This document shows positions 27,166 to 37,000 of a stretch of DNA of 64,000 nt, piece after piece. The DNA is from Anopheles merus (Eukaryota; Arthropoda; Insecta; Diptera; Culicidae): contig NC_054082.1 in assembly GCF_017562075.2 (NCBI RefSeq), forward strand, positions 23,327,960 through 23,391,959, read 5' to 3'. The notes under the pieces were generated by a model that did not search any database, had not been told where the DNA came from, and worked only from the letters and a program-made list of their open reading frames with translations. A program made the position numbers and the translations under genes. The stretch's first letter is position 1; every line of letters begins with the position of its first letter.

Positions 27166-27376
27166 CTTGGGCCGGTCTGGTGGTACAGTCGTCACCTCGT
27201 ACGACTTAACAACACGCCCGTCATGGGTTCAAGCCCCGAATAGACCGTGCCCCCGTACGTAGGACTGACTATCCTGCTATGGTAACAATAAGTCACTGAA
27301 AGCCAAGCTCACTTCACTAGTGGGTTCAAGCAGGCCTTGACCGACAGCGGTTGTTGTGCCAAACAAGAAGAAGAAG
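27166..27376 (+). mobile_element. Full-length tRNA-derived SINE (SINE200-like)
   Basis: A 211-bp element flanked by an 8-bp target duplication, AATCGAGA, at 27158-27165 and 27377-27384. The head carries tRNA-like RNA polymerase III promoter boxes: box A-like TGGTGGTACAGTCG near 27179 and box B GGTTCAAGCCC near 27228. The tail is (AAG)n. This layout and sequence agree with what I remember of SINE200, a common SINE of the An. gambiae complex. A SINE makes no protein and is copied by LINE machinery. The intact duplication and (AAG)n tail suggest a fairly recent insertion. Plus orientation, about 3.3 kb upstream of the first supported exon. Confidence 0.9.
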
Positions 27377-27384
27377 AATCGAGA

Positions 27385-30300
27385 AATCAGTTATTTAGAT
27401 TTTGTGAGTAATGTCCGATCATTTTAATTTATGTCATACATTCAACAAATGAACCGTATATACCAGAAAACTATTATGAATAGCGTTAGAAAGCATTATG
27501 AGATAGATAAGCTCTTATATCTACAAAAAAATCGCCAAAACTATTCTAATGCTCACATGTTTTGTGTGCGTGATGGTTGTGCTCCTGCAAGCGTTTGCAG
27601 CGTATGTGTTATTGTTATTTTTTTTTGTGGCAATCACAGCGCATGACAAGCATTTAATTGCTTCACTTGTTAATTTTCATACTTCATTGCACCGGGGTTG
27701 CGTGTGGGAATGGGCACAATGCGATCAAAGGTAGGGTTGTGTGCGCGTATTGCTATCAGCAACCGACTGCTGCCACTGACATTCTGGAATGTAAATTCAA
27801 CGGTAACATAATTCGTTTCATGCCAACCGCTTCGGTGAACCTTTGTGATTGGCCGTACCGCTTTCCGGGAATGATCGGTATTGCAAACGATTTTTAAAAA
27901 GTATCGATAGAATTACCTGTGCGTTACTGCATTTTGCAGTACCCGGGCGGTGGAAGGGTGTTGAAGGGAAAGGGGTTTTTTTCTTTGTAATTGAGAATTT
28001 CAATTTGTTTTTTCATTGAATTTTACATCGGTTATATGATCAGGGGTTTGCATACCACGGGTACACGGTAGTTAGCTCTCACGCCAGATACTTACCCCCC
28101 CCTCTCCCCCCTGCCTATCACACATTCAAAAGCCACAAAGCCACCATGTACGCTGCAGGTATATTAGCAAATATTTAATTAACATACTTTATCGATGCAC
28201 ATTGCGCTCCGGAACGAAGCGGGTAGTGGGTTTTGTGCTGTGAGCTGGTTTGCAGATATTTTTGTTTTACTTACTGAACTTACAAGGGAGAGGAATTAAT
28301 GTGCAAAAACTATTATTTTATCTCGGGGTTTTTATTGGCAAGTTTTTTACAAACTTTGTTTAATATTCGCTTCTGATAAAACATCCTACATTGCGTTACA
28401 TGCATCATACACGGGCATAGATCTACATTAAGCAACACTTCAACCTACATCACTGTTTCATCCAATACTGATAATGATATGTAACCCTCCCCTTCCCCTT
28501 ACGCTACCCTTTACCATTTCAATTACACTGTTTTTTTTTCCTTTTTTCAATTATTCTATCTCATACACAGCGCATCAAAGCAAATCAATCATCAATCGAC
28601 ACATTTCTCTGTACTTTCAGCTATGAGATTGGCAGTAGTCGGTGGTGGTAAAAAATAATAGAAAGGAGAGAGAGAGAAACAAAACAAAAAACAAATATCA
28701 ATCTGATTGGTGTCGTTTCGGATAAAGTTTCGGCAGAACCTACACCACACACCACAAACCCACAATCGGCTTTACCCAAAACAAGAAAGTGCATCGCAAT
28801 TCGGATCACACAAATAAACTCACCCCAGCATCGGCGTATTCAAGAGCTGCTAGTTCGATGCAAATTCGGTAACTTGTCAAACAACACACTGCCAGCATCC
28901 TCCCTTGTGTGCCCGTGTCGCAGTGCTCCCTTTCACTGTTTCTTTGCTCACTAGCACAAGTGTTGAAACAAGAACTACCAACGTTTTTGATCGTTCGCGT
29001 AGCCCCTGGTACCGATTCCTTTTCCCTCCGTGGTAATTACGCACAAGAACGTAACAACAAACAAATAACAGAAAATAAACGTTATTTGTGGGCTGACGGA
29101 TCACCATTCACTCCGAGAGAACCTTCGCAACGCAAGGCATAGCGTCCTGTAGGCTAAATTCCCAGAGCAGCGCCCTTTAATTCGATCGACAGTACCAAGA
29201 TTGCACTGAACAGCCACACCAGTACCACCATCCACCACGACCTCCGGCTTCGACCTAATCTGAACCAGCCCTGAACAAACCACCACACAAAAAGCCCCCC
29301 ACAGCTTTCTCATCCTCCAGTATAGGCCGTAGATATGAGCCATGGCAAAACTGCGCCATTACAGGTGTTTTTTTTTTCGTTTCTACCCGTTCGATTTGTT
29401 TTACGAATTTTGCGTTCCCATTTATGCATTTCCGTTGCCCGGTTTAAACACCGCCACACACTGCAAGCCGCACGGTCGTGTTTACACGTTCACGTTCTTG
29501 TTCTACTGCTGTGATGCGCCCGTCTTTTCCTATCTCTATAGCTTCTGCGTTGCATTACTCTCGCGCTTTCCTTCTCTTTTTTTGCTCTATCCTTATTTTT
29601 TCAGTGCAGAATATCTTCTAACTTACGTTTATGCAAAGAATATTTGCCATTGTTTCATGCTTCGGGTTGTCGTTTTACGACCTTTTCTTTCACAACCTGT
29701 TCGTCGTGGGTAATTGCCCTCTCTCTCTCTCTACACTCTTCGTTTGCTCTGCTGCTTGAACTATCCACATGCTTTTCTTGCTCGGAATGCGTTTTGTGCT
29801 TATGTTCTGTCTTTGTTTGTTTGTATGGAAATAATAATGCTTAATGATTTTACTCGTTTCATAAAAAAAAATTGTTTGTTATATTTTAAATTTCTTACTA
29901 ATTACGTTACTCCGTTAAGTTTGATCTATTTTTCCTAGAATATTGATTTTATGTCATCCTTATGTTCATTTTATGTGCATATTGTTTCATGATATGCACG
30001 CACCTAGACGCGGTTCGATTCGATGCTTTCTGCTGTTATGATGATTTCAACACTTTTCACCATTCATTAATTTTTAAATTAATAATTGTCCATCTTTCAC
30101 TATTGCATTTTTTACAATATCTAAAGGATTACACCGATCAATCAATACTGTAATTGAATTATGTATTGTTTAAAAAAAACCTACTTTTTACAAAATGTTA
30201 CTTGTAAAAACCTAGACGCTATTATACCTGAAACTCACTACGGAAGATATACAATTAGGTCATCTGTTATGATTTATTTACATTTTTGAAATGCTTAATT

Positions 30301-30657
30301 CAGCTTTTTCTTTTCTGCTATACGCTGTTACGTGAGTTGTCCGTGTTGTCGTTTGTGCCAGTTGAGACGCATTGCCGAAGGCATAACGCTAAATTGTGCC
30401 AACATATAACAAAAAAAAAAACACACTCATCACACCTGCACTTTGCCAGTTTGACAAGTTCAGTTCGAAACACAAATAGCGCATGCCTGTGTTTGACACA
30501 TCTTAGATGAGTTGCTGCAAATTCGTTCACACTTTTGCATACCTTTAAGCAGAGCAGGCCTAGCAGAGCGTGTGGAAAAAATAATCCATTTCTTTATGTT
30601 TCTCTGGTTTTATCGCCCATTCTTTCAACCCGGTTCTGCGGCGGCGCCTTGCATCAG
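27385..30657. other. Non-coding stretch, no gene seen
   Basis: No supported gene. The stretch becomes T-rich at about 29360-30150 and AT-rich at 29860-30300, which explains long hydrophobic Phe/Leu/Tyr open frames there that I reject. No upstream exon joining in phase 0 to 30710 was found. Confidence 0.55.
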
Positions 30658-30709
30658 GACCATGACGGCGATCTGCTTTGTCTGCAACCTGCCTATCATG
30701 TCTCACCAG

Positions 30710-30763
30710 GTGGGACTGGTATGGCAGGGTGGAAACGGTTGGGACGATCTGGTCCGCGAGCAG
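30710..30763 (+). CDS. Exon 1 of the supported chain
   Basis: Encodes VGLVWQGGNGWDDLVREQ. The acceptor CTATCATGTCTCACCAG is pyrimidine-rich and the donor is CAG|GTAAGT. The frame stays open upstream to an ATG at 30662 (context ACCATGA), so the exon may instead begin there and add 16 residues (MTAICFVCNLPIMSHQ). Another acceptor is possible at 30657. Ends in phase 0. Confidence 0.65.
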
Positions 30764-33700
30764 GTAAGTAGGCGCTGAAGCTAAACTCACGTGACGTCAT
30801 GTGACTGTGACTGACTGTTTTCGTTCCCCTTTCGCCTGCAGGTCGAAGAGTCCACCATTCGCCAGCGCCTCGGAGGACGTCGCGATTCGGCGGCACAGAT
30901 ATCCGGCGCTTCACCTCCTAGTACCTCACCACCGCCAGGTAAGTGATTCACAATAGACAATTCTTCGGTAGAAAAGCAGCATTGTATAAATGTTTCACCA
31001 CTTCCCGACACAGGAGCTCAGCGACGTCGCCGGAGCTCACTCGCGCAGCTAACCGACATCCTGCGCGAATGGAGCGGCGGTGGCTCGAAACGCCAGAAAG
31101 CCCCGCTGAACCGTCGCGAGACGCTCGCCGATCTCGCGCGCAGCCTGCCCTGGAACAAGGCGACGACGGGCGAATCGTACAACAATCAGAACAATTCGGG
31201 CCACGCTCCGCCGCTGCGCAAGCGCCGCGAGTCGAGCGCGGACTCGGGCGTGAAGAGCTGGTCCTACCGGCGCGACTCGCACGTGTCCGACTTCCGCAAG
31301 GAGCGAGAGTGGGAGCGCGAGCGCGAGAAGGAGCGCGAGCGCGAGCGAGAGCGCGAACGGGAACGGGAGCGCGAACGAGATCGTGATGAATACATCTACT
31401 CGACGGACAATTATCGAAATGTAAGTACGAGTGACATCGATTTGCATTCTAACAGCTAATACGCTAATACACGTTTGTCGATCGATTCTTGCAGGGTTCG
31501 CGACGCAACTCGAACGACTCTAGCCGCGATCGATCGTCCCGCCGCGACAGTACGATCGGAGGAACGGCCACCCCACCCCCACCACCACCGAAGGTGGTTG
31601 GAACGCAGCGGAAGCGCAAAGATTCGCTCGTGGTCGCGGAAATGCCCAACTTCCGGCAGGAACAGCGACCTTCCACCAGCTCGACTGCGTCCGATTCGGG
31701 CCCACTGTTTGTGGCAGTCGCTCACGTGGACAGTGCCTGCCAGGCGCTGCCACCGCCCACCATCATCACCAGCTCGGTCACACCGCCCGCCACCAGTCCG
31801 ACCGCGCAGAAAGGACGCCGCGATTCGACCACACAGTGTGGGACGAAAATGACGCGCAGGGACTCGCGCGTCAGTCCCGAGCGGGCCCAACGGCTCTCTA
31901 AGTTGCAGCGGCAGGTGAGTGCGAAAATGCAGATTCGGATGTTCCTTGTCGAATGAACGATGAGGTAACTTTATTTCGCTTTGCAGGCAACCGCTTACGA
32001 CGAGTCGTGCTTGCCGCCGGGAGGCTGGAGTCGCCGAAGCTCACAGCCAGCGCTCAGCCCGGACGGTGAAGGGCCGGAACGGCAGGCCCGGAGGGACAGT
32101 CTCAGTCCGGATAGTGCTTCTAGGTGAGTGAAGTGCTCGGTAGAAGCTTTATTATGGAATTTAAATTCTATTTTCCATTTTTAAAGATAAAGGCGTTGAA
32201 TTCTTCAATATAGGGGCCCTTTCCATTTTAAGTTGGTAGGCTGAAATCACAGCCTGTCAGCTGTTTGCATTGTATAGCAGTTTTCGATCAGTTATCAAAG
32301 TGGGTATAATACACAGGTGGGCTTATCCCAAGGTGTATGTATTTAAAAGGCTAATTTTTATCGCTTCTGCTTCTGAATGAAGATTTTAAGAGTGTTTTGT
32401 GTATTGGACAAGTTACCACAAAGTTACCACAAAGTTTGAGCAAAAGTAACGGGTGAACGTCCCGTTAAAAAGTGATATTCGAATTTGGTTATAAAAAACA
32501 TGCATAGAGACCACCTGGTCTACATAAACATTGATTCTAGATTCCACCACCTGATCTCTTTAATGCACCTTGTGATAAATGAAAACACCATGATAATTGT
32601 TTTGCCATGTTTTCGAGCAGGTACTCGAATCTAGTTATAACTTTGAGGCTAAAATAATCTAGATTGAAAATCGCAGGCTAGTTTTATGTGTTTACATGAT
32701 TTCAGCCTCCAACTGTCAAACTCCATACAAAAAGCTGACTAGAATCGTGAAAGGCTCCATAAATAGATATTTATAGCTAAAATTTATGTGTTAAAAAATG
32801 CTAATTAGAATACGATACAGAAAAATAACATTAACTTTCTCAAATTTGATTGGCTAATTTTTTTTGTCATTTATTCATTAATGATCATGCGAATCTTATA
32901 CATGCAGTTGAAAATTAATCAAAATTAGTTACAATCATTGCCAACCAATAGCCGGCATTGCGAATAAATGAAAAGTTGTTTAAAGTTCATTTTGGTTTAA
33001 CCAAATGCATTTGTTGTTCATTCCTGTCCAAACAGTTAACGACTGCTCGATATCGCATATAGCCAAACACGGGGAAAAAATCGAGCAGTATAATTCAACG
33101 ACTGTAAGTTTGTTTCGCATACGTTCTTGACAGTCGTTTGCTTAACGACGGCTTATCACCAGTCGTTACAATTAACAAATGAACTCAATGCGTTCGCAAT
33201 GCCGAAATTCTAGCAATATTTAACAACTCTGGTTAATTTTTAACGACTGTAAATTTTAAACCATTACTTTCGCGATGCCAGCTAATATCATATTATTGGT
33301 TAGAGCAATCATGTTAGTAAACATGATCATATTCCTCGATCACATCGACGATTTTCACTGAATATTTCCGAATGTACTACTAACCTGTTTTCTTTCCCCA
33401 CCGGCAGAGGGCGCCGTGATTCGCGCTCCCATCTGTCGCCGGACCGGAGCCACGAGCGGGAGGGAAGCCCACGACGCAGCCGCCGCCTTCGCCGACAATC
33501 ATCCTCAGCCGCCCGGCAGCCCCGCTCGCCCGATTCCTCCAGCTGCTGTTCCTCAAGGTAAGAGCTTTCAGCAGCCGCCCTCCATTTGCAAAAAGCTTTC
33601 CATTTGCTGAAGCTTTCGATGCTTGCCTCCTTCGATGTCGCCCACAGGGATGCAAGTCCTTGCGCCCGTCCGCCCCCACCGACCGAAAGCACGGCCCGGC

Positions 33701-34080
33701 CCTCCATCCGTCGGCAGTCGACGACCGAGGAGATCCTGATTGCGCGTGGCTTTCGCCGCCAAAGCACGACCGAGGAGATGATACGCTGCCGCAACTTTCG
33801 CCGCCAAAGCTCGCAAAGCGATGACACCAGCCGGTAAGTACGCAGCCACAGGGCTGCGAGAGCGAAAGCTTGATCCGCGGCTTTCTCGCTCTCTGTCGCT
33901 CTCTTTCTCTCACTCTCACACACACTCTATTCTCACTACCGTCGGGTTGCTTTCGTTTTCGGTGTTCCACACACAGCTACCGTGGCAGGCGTGATTCGAG
34001 CGCACAGATAATCGACGGCACCATCGGCACGATGACGGTGGAAACCACGAGTACGTTTTTCGATTCTAGTACACAAACAG
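30710..34080 (+). CDS. Arg/Ser-rich protein with repeated RRxS sites, internal 8-exon fragment (gene not identified)
   Basis: Join 30710-30763, 30842-30938, 31014-31420, 31495-31914, 31987-32123, 33408-33557, 33648-33833, 33977-34080: 1555 nt, 518 codons plus one base. All introns are GT-AG and seven junctions in a row keep the frame, which is the main evidence. The protein is disordered-looking and highly basic. Numbered from the first codon of this fragment, it has about 17 RRxS/T sites (PKA-type consensus), an Arg-Glu run at about 147-176, a Pro/Ser/Thr-rich middle, a tandem RRQSTTEE repeat from about 443, and STQT at the C-terminal edge. No catalytic or membrane domain is visible. Rim/Fife-type active-zone scaffolds have comparable Arg/Ser linkers, so that family is my best guess at low confidence; other scaffold or channel-associated proteins are possible. 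Start and stop lie outside this cluster. An ATG at 30662 could instead begin exon 1 as an alternative first exon. Confidence 0.85.
30842..30938 (+). CDS. Exon 2 of the supported chain
   Basis: 97 nt, 32 codons plus one base. Acceptor TTTCGCCTGCAG, donor CCAG|GTAAGT. Contains the first GRRDSAAQ site and a Ser/Pro-rich tail. Follows a 78-bp intron. Confidence 0.85.
31014..31420 (+). CDS. Exon 3 of the supported chain
   Basis: 407 nt. Begins with the basic stretch RRRRSSLAQLTDILREW, then RRETLADLARSLPW, RRES and YRRDS sites. It ends in a long Arg-Glu run encoded by mixed GAG/CGC/CGA/CGG/GAA codons, which argues for selection on the peptide rather than a simple repeat. Donor AAT|GTAAGT, phase 0. 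Follows a 75-bp intron. Confidence 0.9.
31495..31914 (+). CDS. Exon 4 of the supported chain
   Basis: 420 nt, exactly 140 codons. Acceptor ATTCTTGCAG, donor CAG|GTGAGT. Contains RRNS, SRRDST, a proline run, RKRKDSLVV, Thr/Pro-rich sequence, GRRDSTTQ and TRRDS. Follows a 74-bp intron. Confidence 0.9.
31987..32123 (+). CDS. Exon 5 of the supported chain
   Basis: 137 nt, from acceptor CTTTGCAG to donor TAG|GTGAGT, phase 2. Contains GGWSRRSSQPALSPDGEG and ARRDSLSPDSAS. Serine-proline pairs next to the RRxS sites suggest sites for proline-directed kinases too. Followed by the only long intron of the cluster (1284 bp). Confidence 0.88.
32213..32758 (+). mobile_element. Dispersed GGGGCC-end repeat, copy 2 (intronic)
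   Basis: The first 285 bp align with 24455-24729. After that the element continues to 32758, ending GAAAGGCTCC, an imperfect inverted match to the left tip GGGGCCCTTTC. A possible ATA duplication flanks it. The inner part (from about 32505) has a short palindrome AGACCACCTGGTCT and may be a second element nested in the first. It lies in the sense direction of the host intron and has no coding capacity. Confidence 0.65.
32937..33307. mobile_element. Fold-back / MITE-like element with nested inverted repeats
   Basis: CGGCATTGCGAA at 32953-32964 has a perfect inverted copy at 33193-33204, and ACTGCTCGAT at 33042-33051 has one at 33080-33089. Outer arms also match imperfectly: AACCAATA...GCCGGCATTGCGAA on the left against TTTCGCGATGCCAGC...ATTGGTTA on the right. 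The core AACGACTG, or CAGTCGTT, recurs about five times between 33036 and 33250. Such nested inverted structure fits a non-autonomous DNA transposon. Family unknown. Confidence 0.6.
33408..33557 (+). CDS. Exon 6 of the supported chain
   Basis: 150 nt, from acceptor TTTCCCCACCGGCAG to donor AAG|GTAAGA, phase 2 in and out. Contains GRRDSRSHLSPDRSHERE and SRRLRRQSSS, then a Ser/Cys-rich tail. Joining across the 1284-bp intron restores an AGA codon in frame. Confidence 0.88.
33648..33833 (+). CDS. Exon 7 of the supported chain
   Basis: 186 nt, from acceptor GATGTCGCCCACAG to donor CCG|GTAAGT. Encodes two tandem 15-residue units, RRQSTTEEILIARGF and RRQSTTEEMIRCRNF, then a partial third unit RRQSSQSDD. 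The copies differ at many synonymous positions, so the repeat is old and kept at the protein level. Confidence 0.9.
33977..34080 (+). CDS. Exon 8 of the supported chain
   Basis: 104 nt from acceptor TTCCACACACAG to donor ACAG|GTATGA, phase 1. Encodes GRRDSSAQIIDGTIGT, then a Thr-rich stretch ending FFDSSTQT. The donor is weaker than the others and is followed by GT-rich intron. The next exon must start in phase 1 and is not certain within this window. Confidence 0.83.
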
Positions 34081-37000
34081 GTATGATTAGTGTGTGTATG
34101 TGTGTGTTCGTGCGTGGCCGTCTGTTCGTGTGCGTGTCTGTGTGAGTGAGTGGCCAGCTAGGCTTTCTAGATAGCGAAACCATTCCTCAGCTTACCTGAG
34201 TCCATAAATGAATCATCCATCCACAGTTGAACCGTTTGCTGTTTTGTGCTGATTGAGTTTGTGTGAGTGCGTGTGAAGCTATCCAGCCAGCTGGGTATCA
34301 GCTACGCGTGTCGCAAGCGTTCTGGAAGAAGAGAGAGAGGTCGTTGGGTTGTTTACATTCGGGTACTGATATGGGCTGTGCAGTTATTCACCGCTAAAGT
34401 AAGGGGGCGAAAAGGACAGATCCCTGGTGCCGTCGGTGTCGAGCGATTACTTTGCGTTATCCCTGATCTCTGCCTCTCTTACTCTCCACCTCCCACTTCC
34501 CCCTTACGTCACGATTAGAATATTCAAAATGTATCCCCACCGGTACCGAGGCAAGCCCAACGGAAACTCAAGCTTGGGACTGCATAATGAATGAAACTGC
34601 CGCTTGGTGGAGACTTTTTGCCTGCGTCATTCATCTGTCATGTAACGGCTGGCGGACGGGCGGACCCGGCCGGTGGATGGATCCTTTTTCCTACTCATCC
34701 ATCCTCCGGCCGCATACGCCCTGCTACCCCTCTACCCTACGCTCGCTAATCTTGCCGCACTCGACGGCACTCTGCATCGGCGGACCGGGTAGATTACAAA
34801 ACTACTGACAAAACATTTGCCAACCTTTCCGCCCTTGCCTGGCCGTCTATTTTATCGTTCCATTATAAATGAATCGTTCCGAAAAGATGATTTATTTCAT
34901 CGACGGAGGTGTGGCAAGGCAAGGTGGTTCCGCTCCGGAAGCGGACGGTGACATGTGGCGGAAATGAACGTCCCGGTGTGAAATTGGGAGGCAAACGCTG
35001 CAGATGATTGTAAATAATTATTGTCCATCGCGTTCCCGGCGACACGCCTGGCTGCCGTCGCAGTTGGCATCCAGGGGCGATGATTGGCCATAATGGATAT
35101 GAAAATGAAGCGTTTACACTTTGGTTTGTTGTTGAATCTCGCAATGAAAAGCGAGATTTAATTGGGATGGACAACAGCAGGTGAATATGCTGAACGATAA
35201 TAACTAGGTTTCTTGAGCAATTTATTTCATTGACAACTTTACGAGGCTTAAATATTATGAATTTCAAAATTAACTAGCAATACTTACCCATATTCATATA
35301 ATTAATATCGTTTTACAACACTTTTAAGACAACACAATCCATACAGGAAGAAAACTCTACAAAAGAACCGTCCTTATTTATTCAGTCAATTGTTTGAACG
35401 TTTATCTTTATATTCTCTTATAATATTTAGATATTTTTTAAACGTAAAAGCTGAATGGAACCTAAATCTGGAAAATGACTAAATTATGGTACAACAAAAG
35501 CCATTTGTTACGTTCGATACTGCTTGGTTTTTAAAGCAAACGAAATTAATTAAATTCTACACTTCACTGGAAACAGCTGCATTTCAAAGAAAATGTGCTT
35601 CCCCCAAATCGGGTTGAAGCAAAAGGTTGACTTACTTTCAAAGAGAAGTTTCCCCTTTTTGGACAGCGAACTCTACATGCCTGAAAGTGAAAATCTTTAA
35701 ATAGCAGCAACAACGGGTAGAAGAAAAAAAAAAACAAAAGAAATACCCCACGTTCCGCGAACCACAAACCGGAGGAGACCAGGGGAAAACCAACAACTGA
35801 ATGAAAACATTGTTCCACTTCCTGCAACGCAACGTGCCGCCGTTTTGGCTTTTCTCCTTTCACTGCAATCGTTGCGTAAAAACGGGTTCCCTGAATTTGA
35901 CAAGCCGTACGATAAGGACCGGGCACGCATACTGGGTGGGAAATGTGAAATAAATGATGTTTCTGCCTTCCAAGGACTTAAGCCATTTGAAGCATCTTTT
36001 GCGCGGCTGCCTCTTTCTGCTCGCCCTTGCACGCCCTTGCTCAACTGACCGACCGACGGAATGGTGCTTTGTACGGTTTGGCTGAACGAGTTTAACTTCA
36101 AAGACGGACTTCGCTATGCTCTCCAGCCACCAGCCCAGTGGACCAATTAGCTTTCGCTTTACTGTTTGCCCGGGTTGCCTGGGCACCGAAGGTGACAATT
36201 TTCCTTAAGCACCAACCCCTGCTCAGCGGGTACGAGCAGGGGACGCAGGAGGGCACATAATTGTTTGCTCCGGTAGCTTCTTTTGCTCAGCTGCACGCTT
36301 ACGCACGTCCGACGCACCGCCATGTCGCACCAAAACCCCGGAAGAAACGGACAAGATTCTGTGTGTGCCCGAGACAGCGAGACACCGGTTCTGGGTGGGC
36401 TGAAACATCCTGCGCTCGTCACGGTGCCACACGGTGCTATCTGAGGCAGCTAATTAAATTTTACGAATGACCTACCAGCCCGACCAGCTCGGGTCAGATT
36501 TGTGAAAGCCGTGCCGGAGACAGGTGAATGGTGATGTGCCTGAAATGCCGGACCGGTCTTGAGCCTGCCGGTCTAGCCGGGATGGTAAGCAGCAGATGGG
36601 GTGCTCTGTCACTCGGCAGTGTTGCGGGCTTGTCTGAAGCTTTGCAGGAAACTTGTGCCTCTAAGCCCTTACCTCACGGATCAGAGGAATGCATGGACGC
36701 GAAGTGTATCACGCGGTTGAACTGTTCTGGCAGTATTGGTCAAGCGAAAGAAGCGCTGCCATCGACGGATAGTGTTAAACGTTGCTAATGACAGTTCAAG
36801 ATGAGCATTGGGTTGGTTGAAAATTTTACACAAAAATTCAAAAAGTTACATGAATTATACATTGGATTAATATTGTACTATTTTTTGCGCATTTCATGTT
36901 GCCGAGATGCTTTCGTTTCCTTCACTACCAAAAGCTGCCAATTGTATTCCAAGAAACCAATCATCCTCGTCCTGCCCAACAGACTTTCCAGCCTGAATAG

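Noticed and set aside
27229..27239. Box B sequence suggesting a tRNA gene
   Set aside because: It belongs to the tRNA-derived head of the SINE; no cloverleaf with anticodon arm and 3' acceptor stem is present.
29342..29938. Phe/Leu/Tyr/Cys-rich frames suggesting a membrane protein
   Set aside because: They follow from T-rich composition of the stretch and have no conserved pattern.
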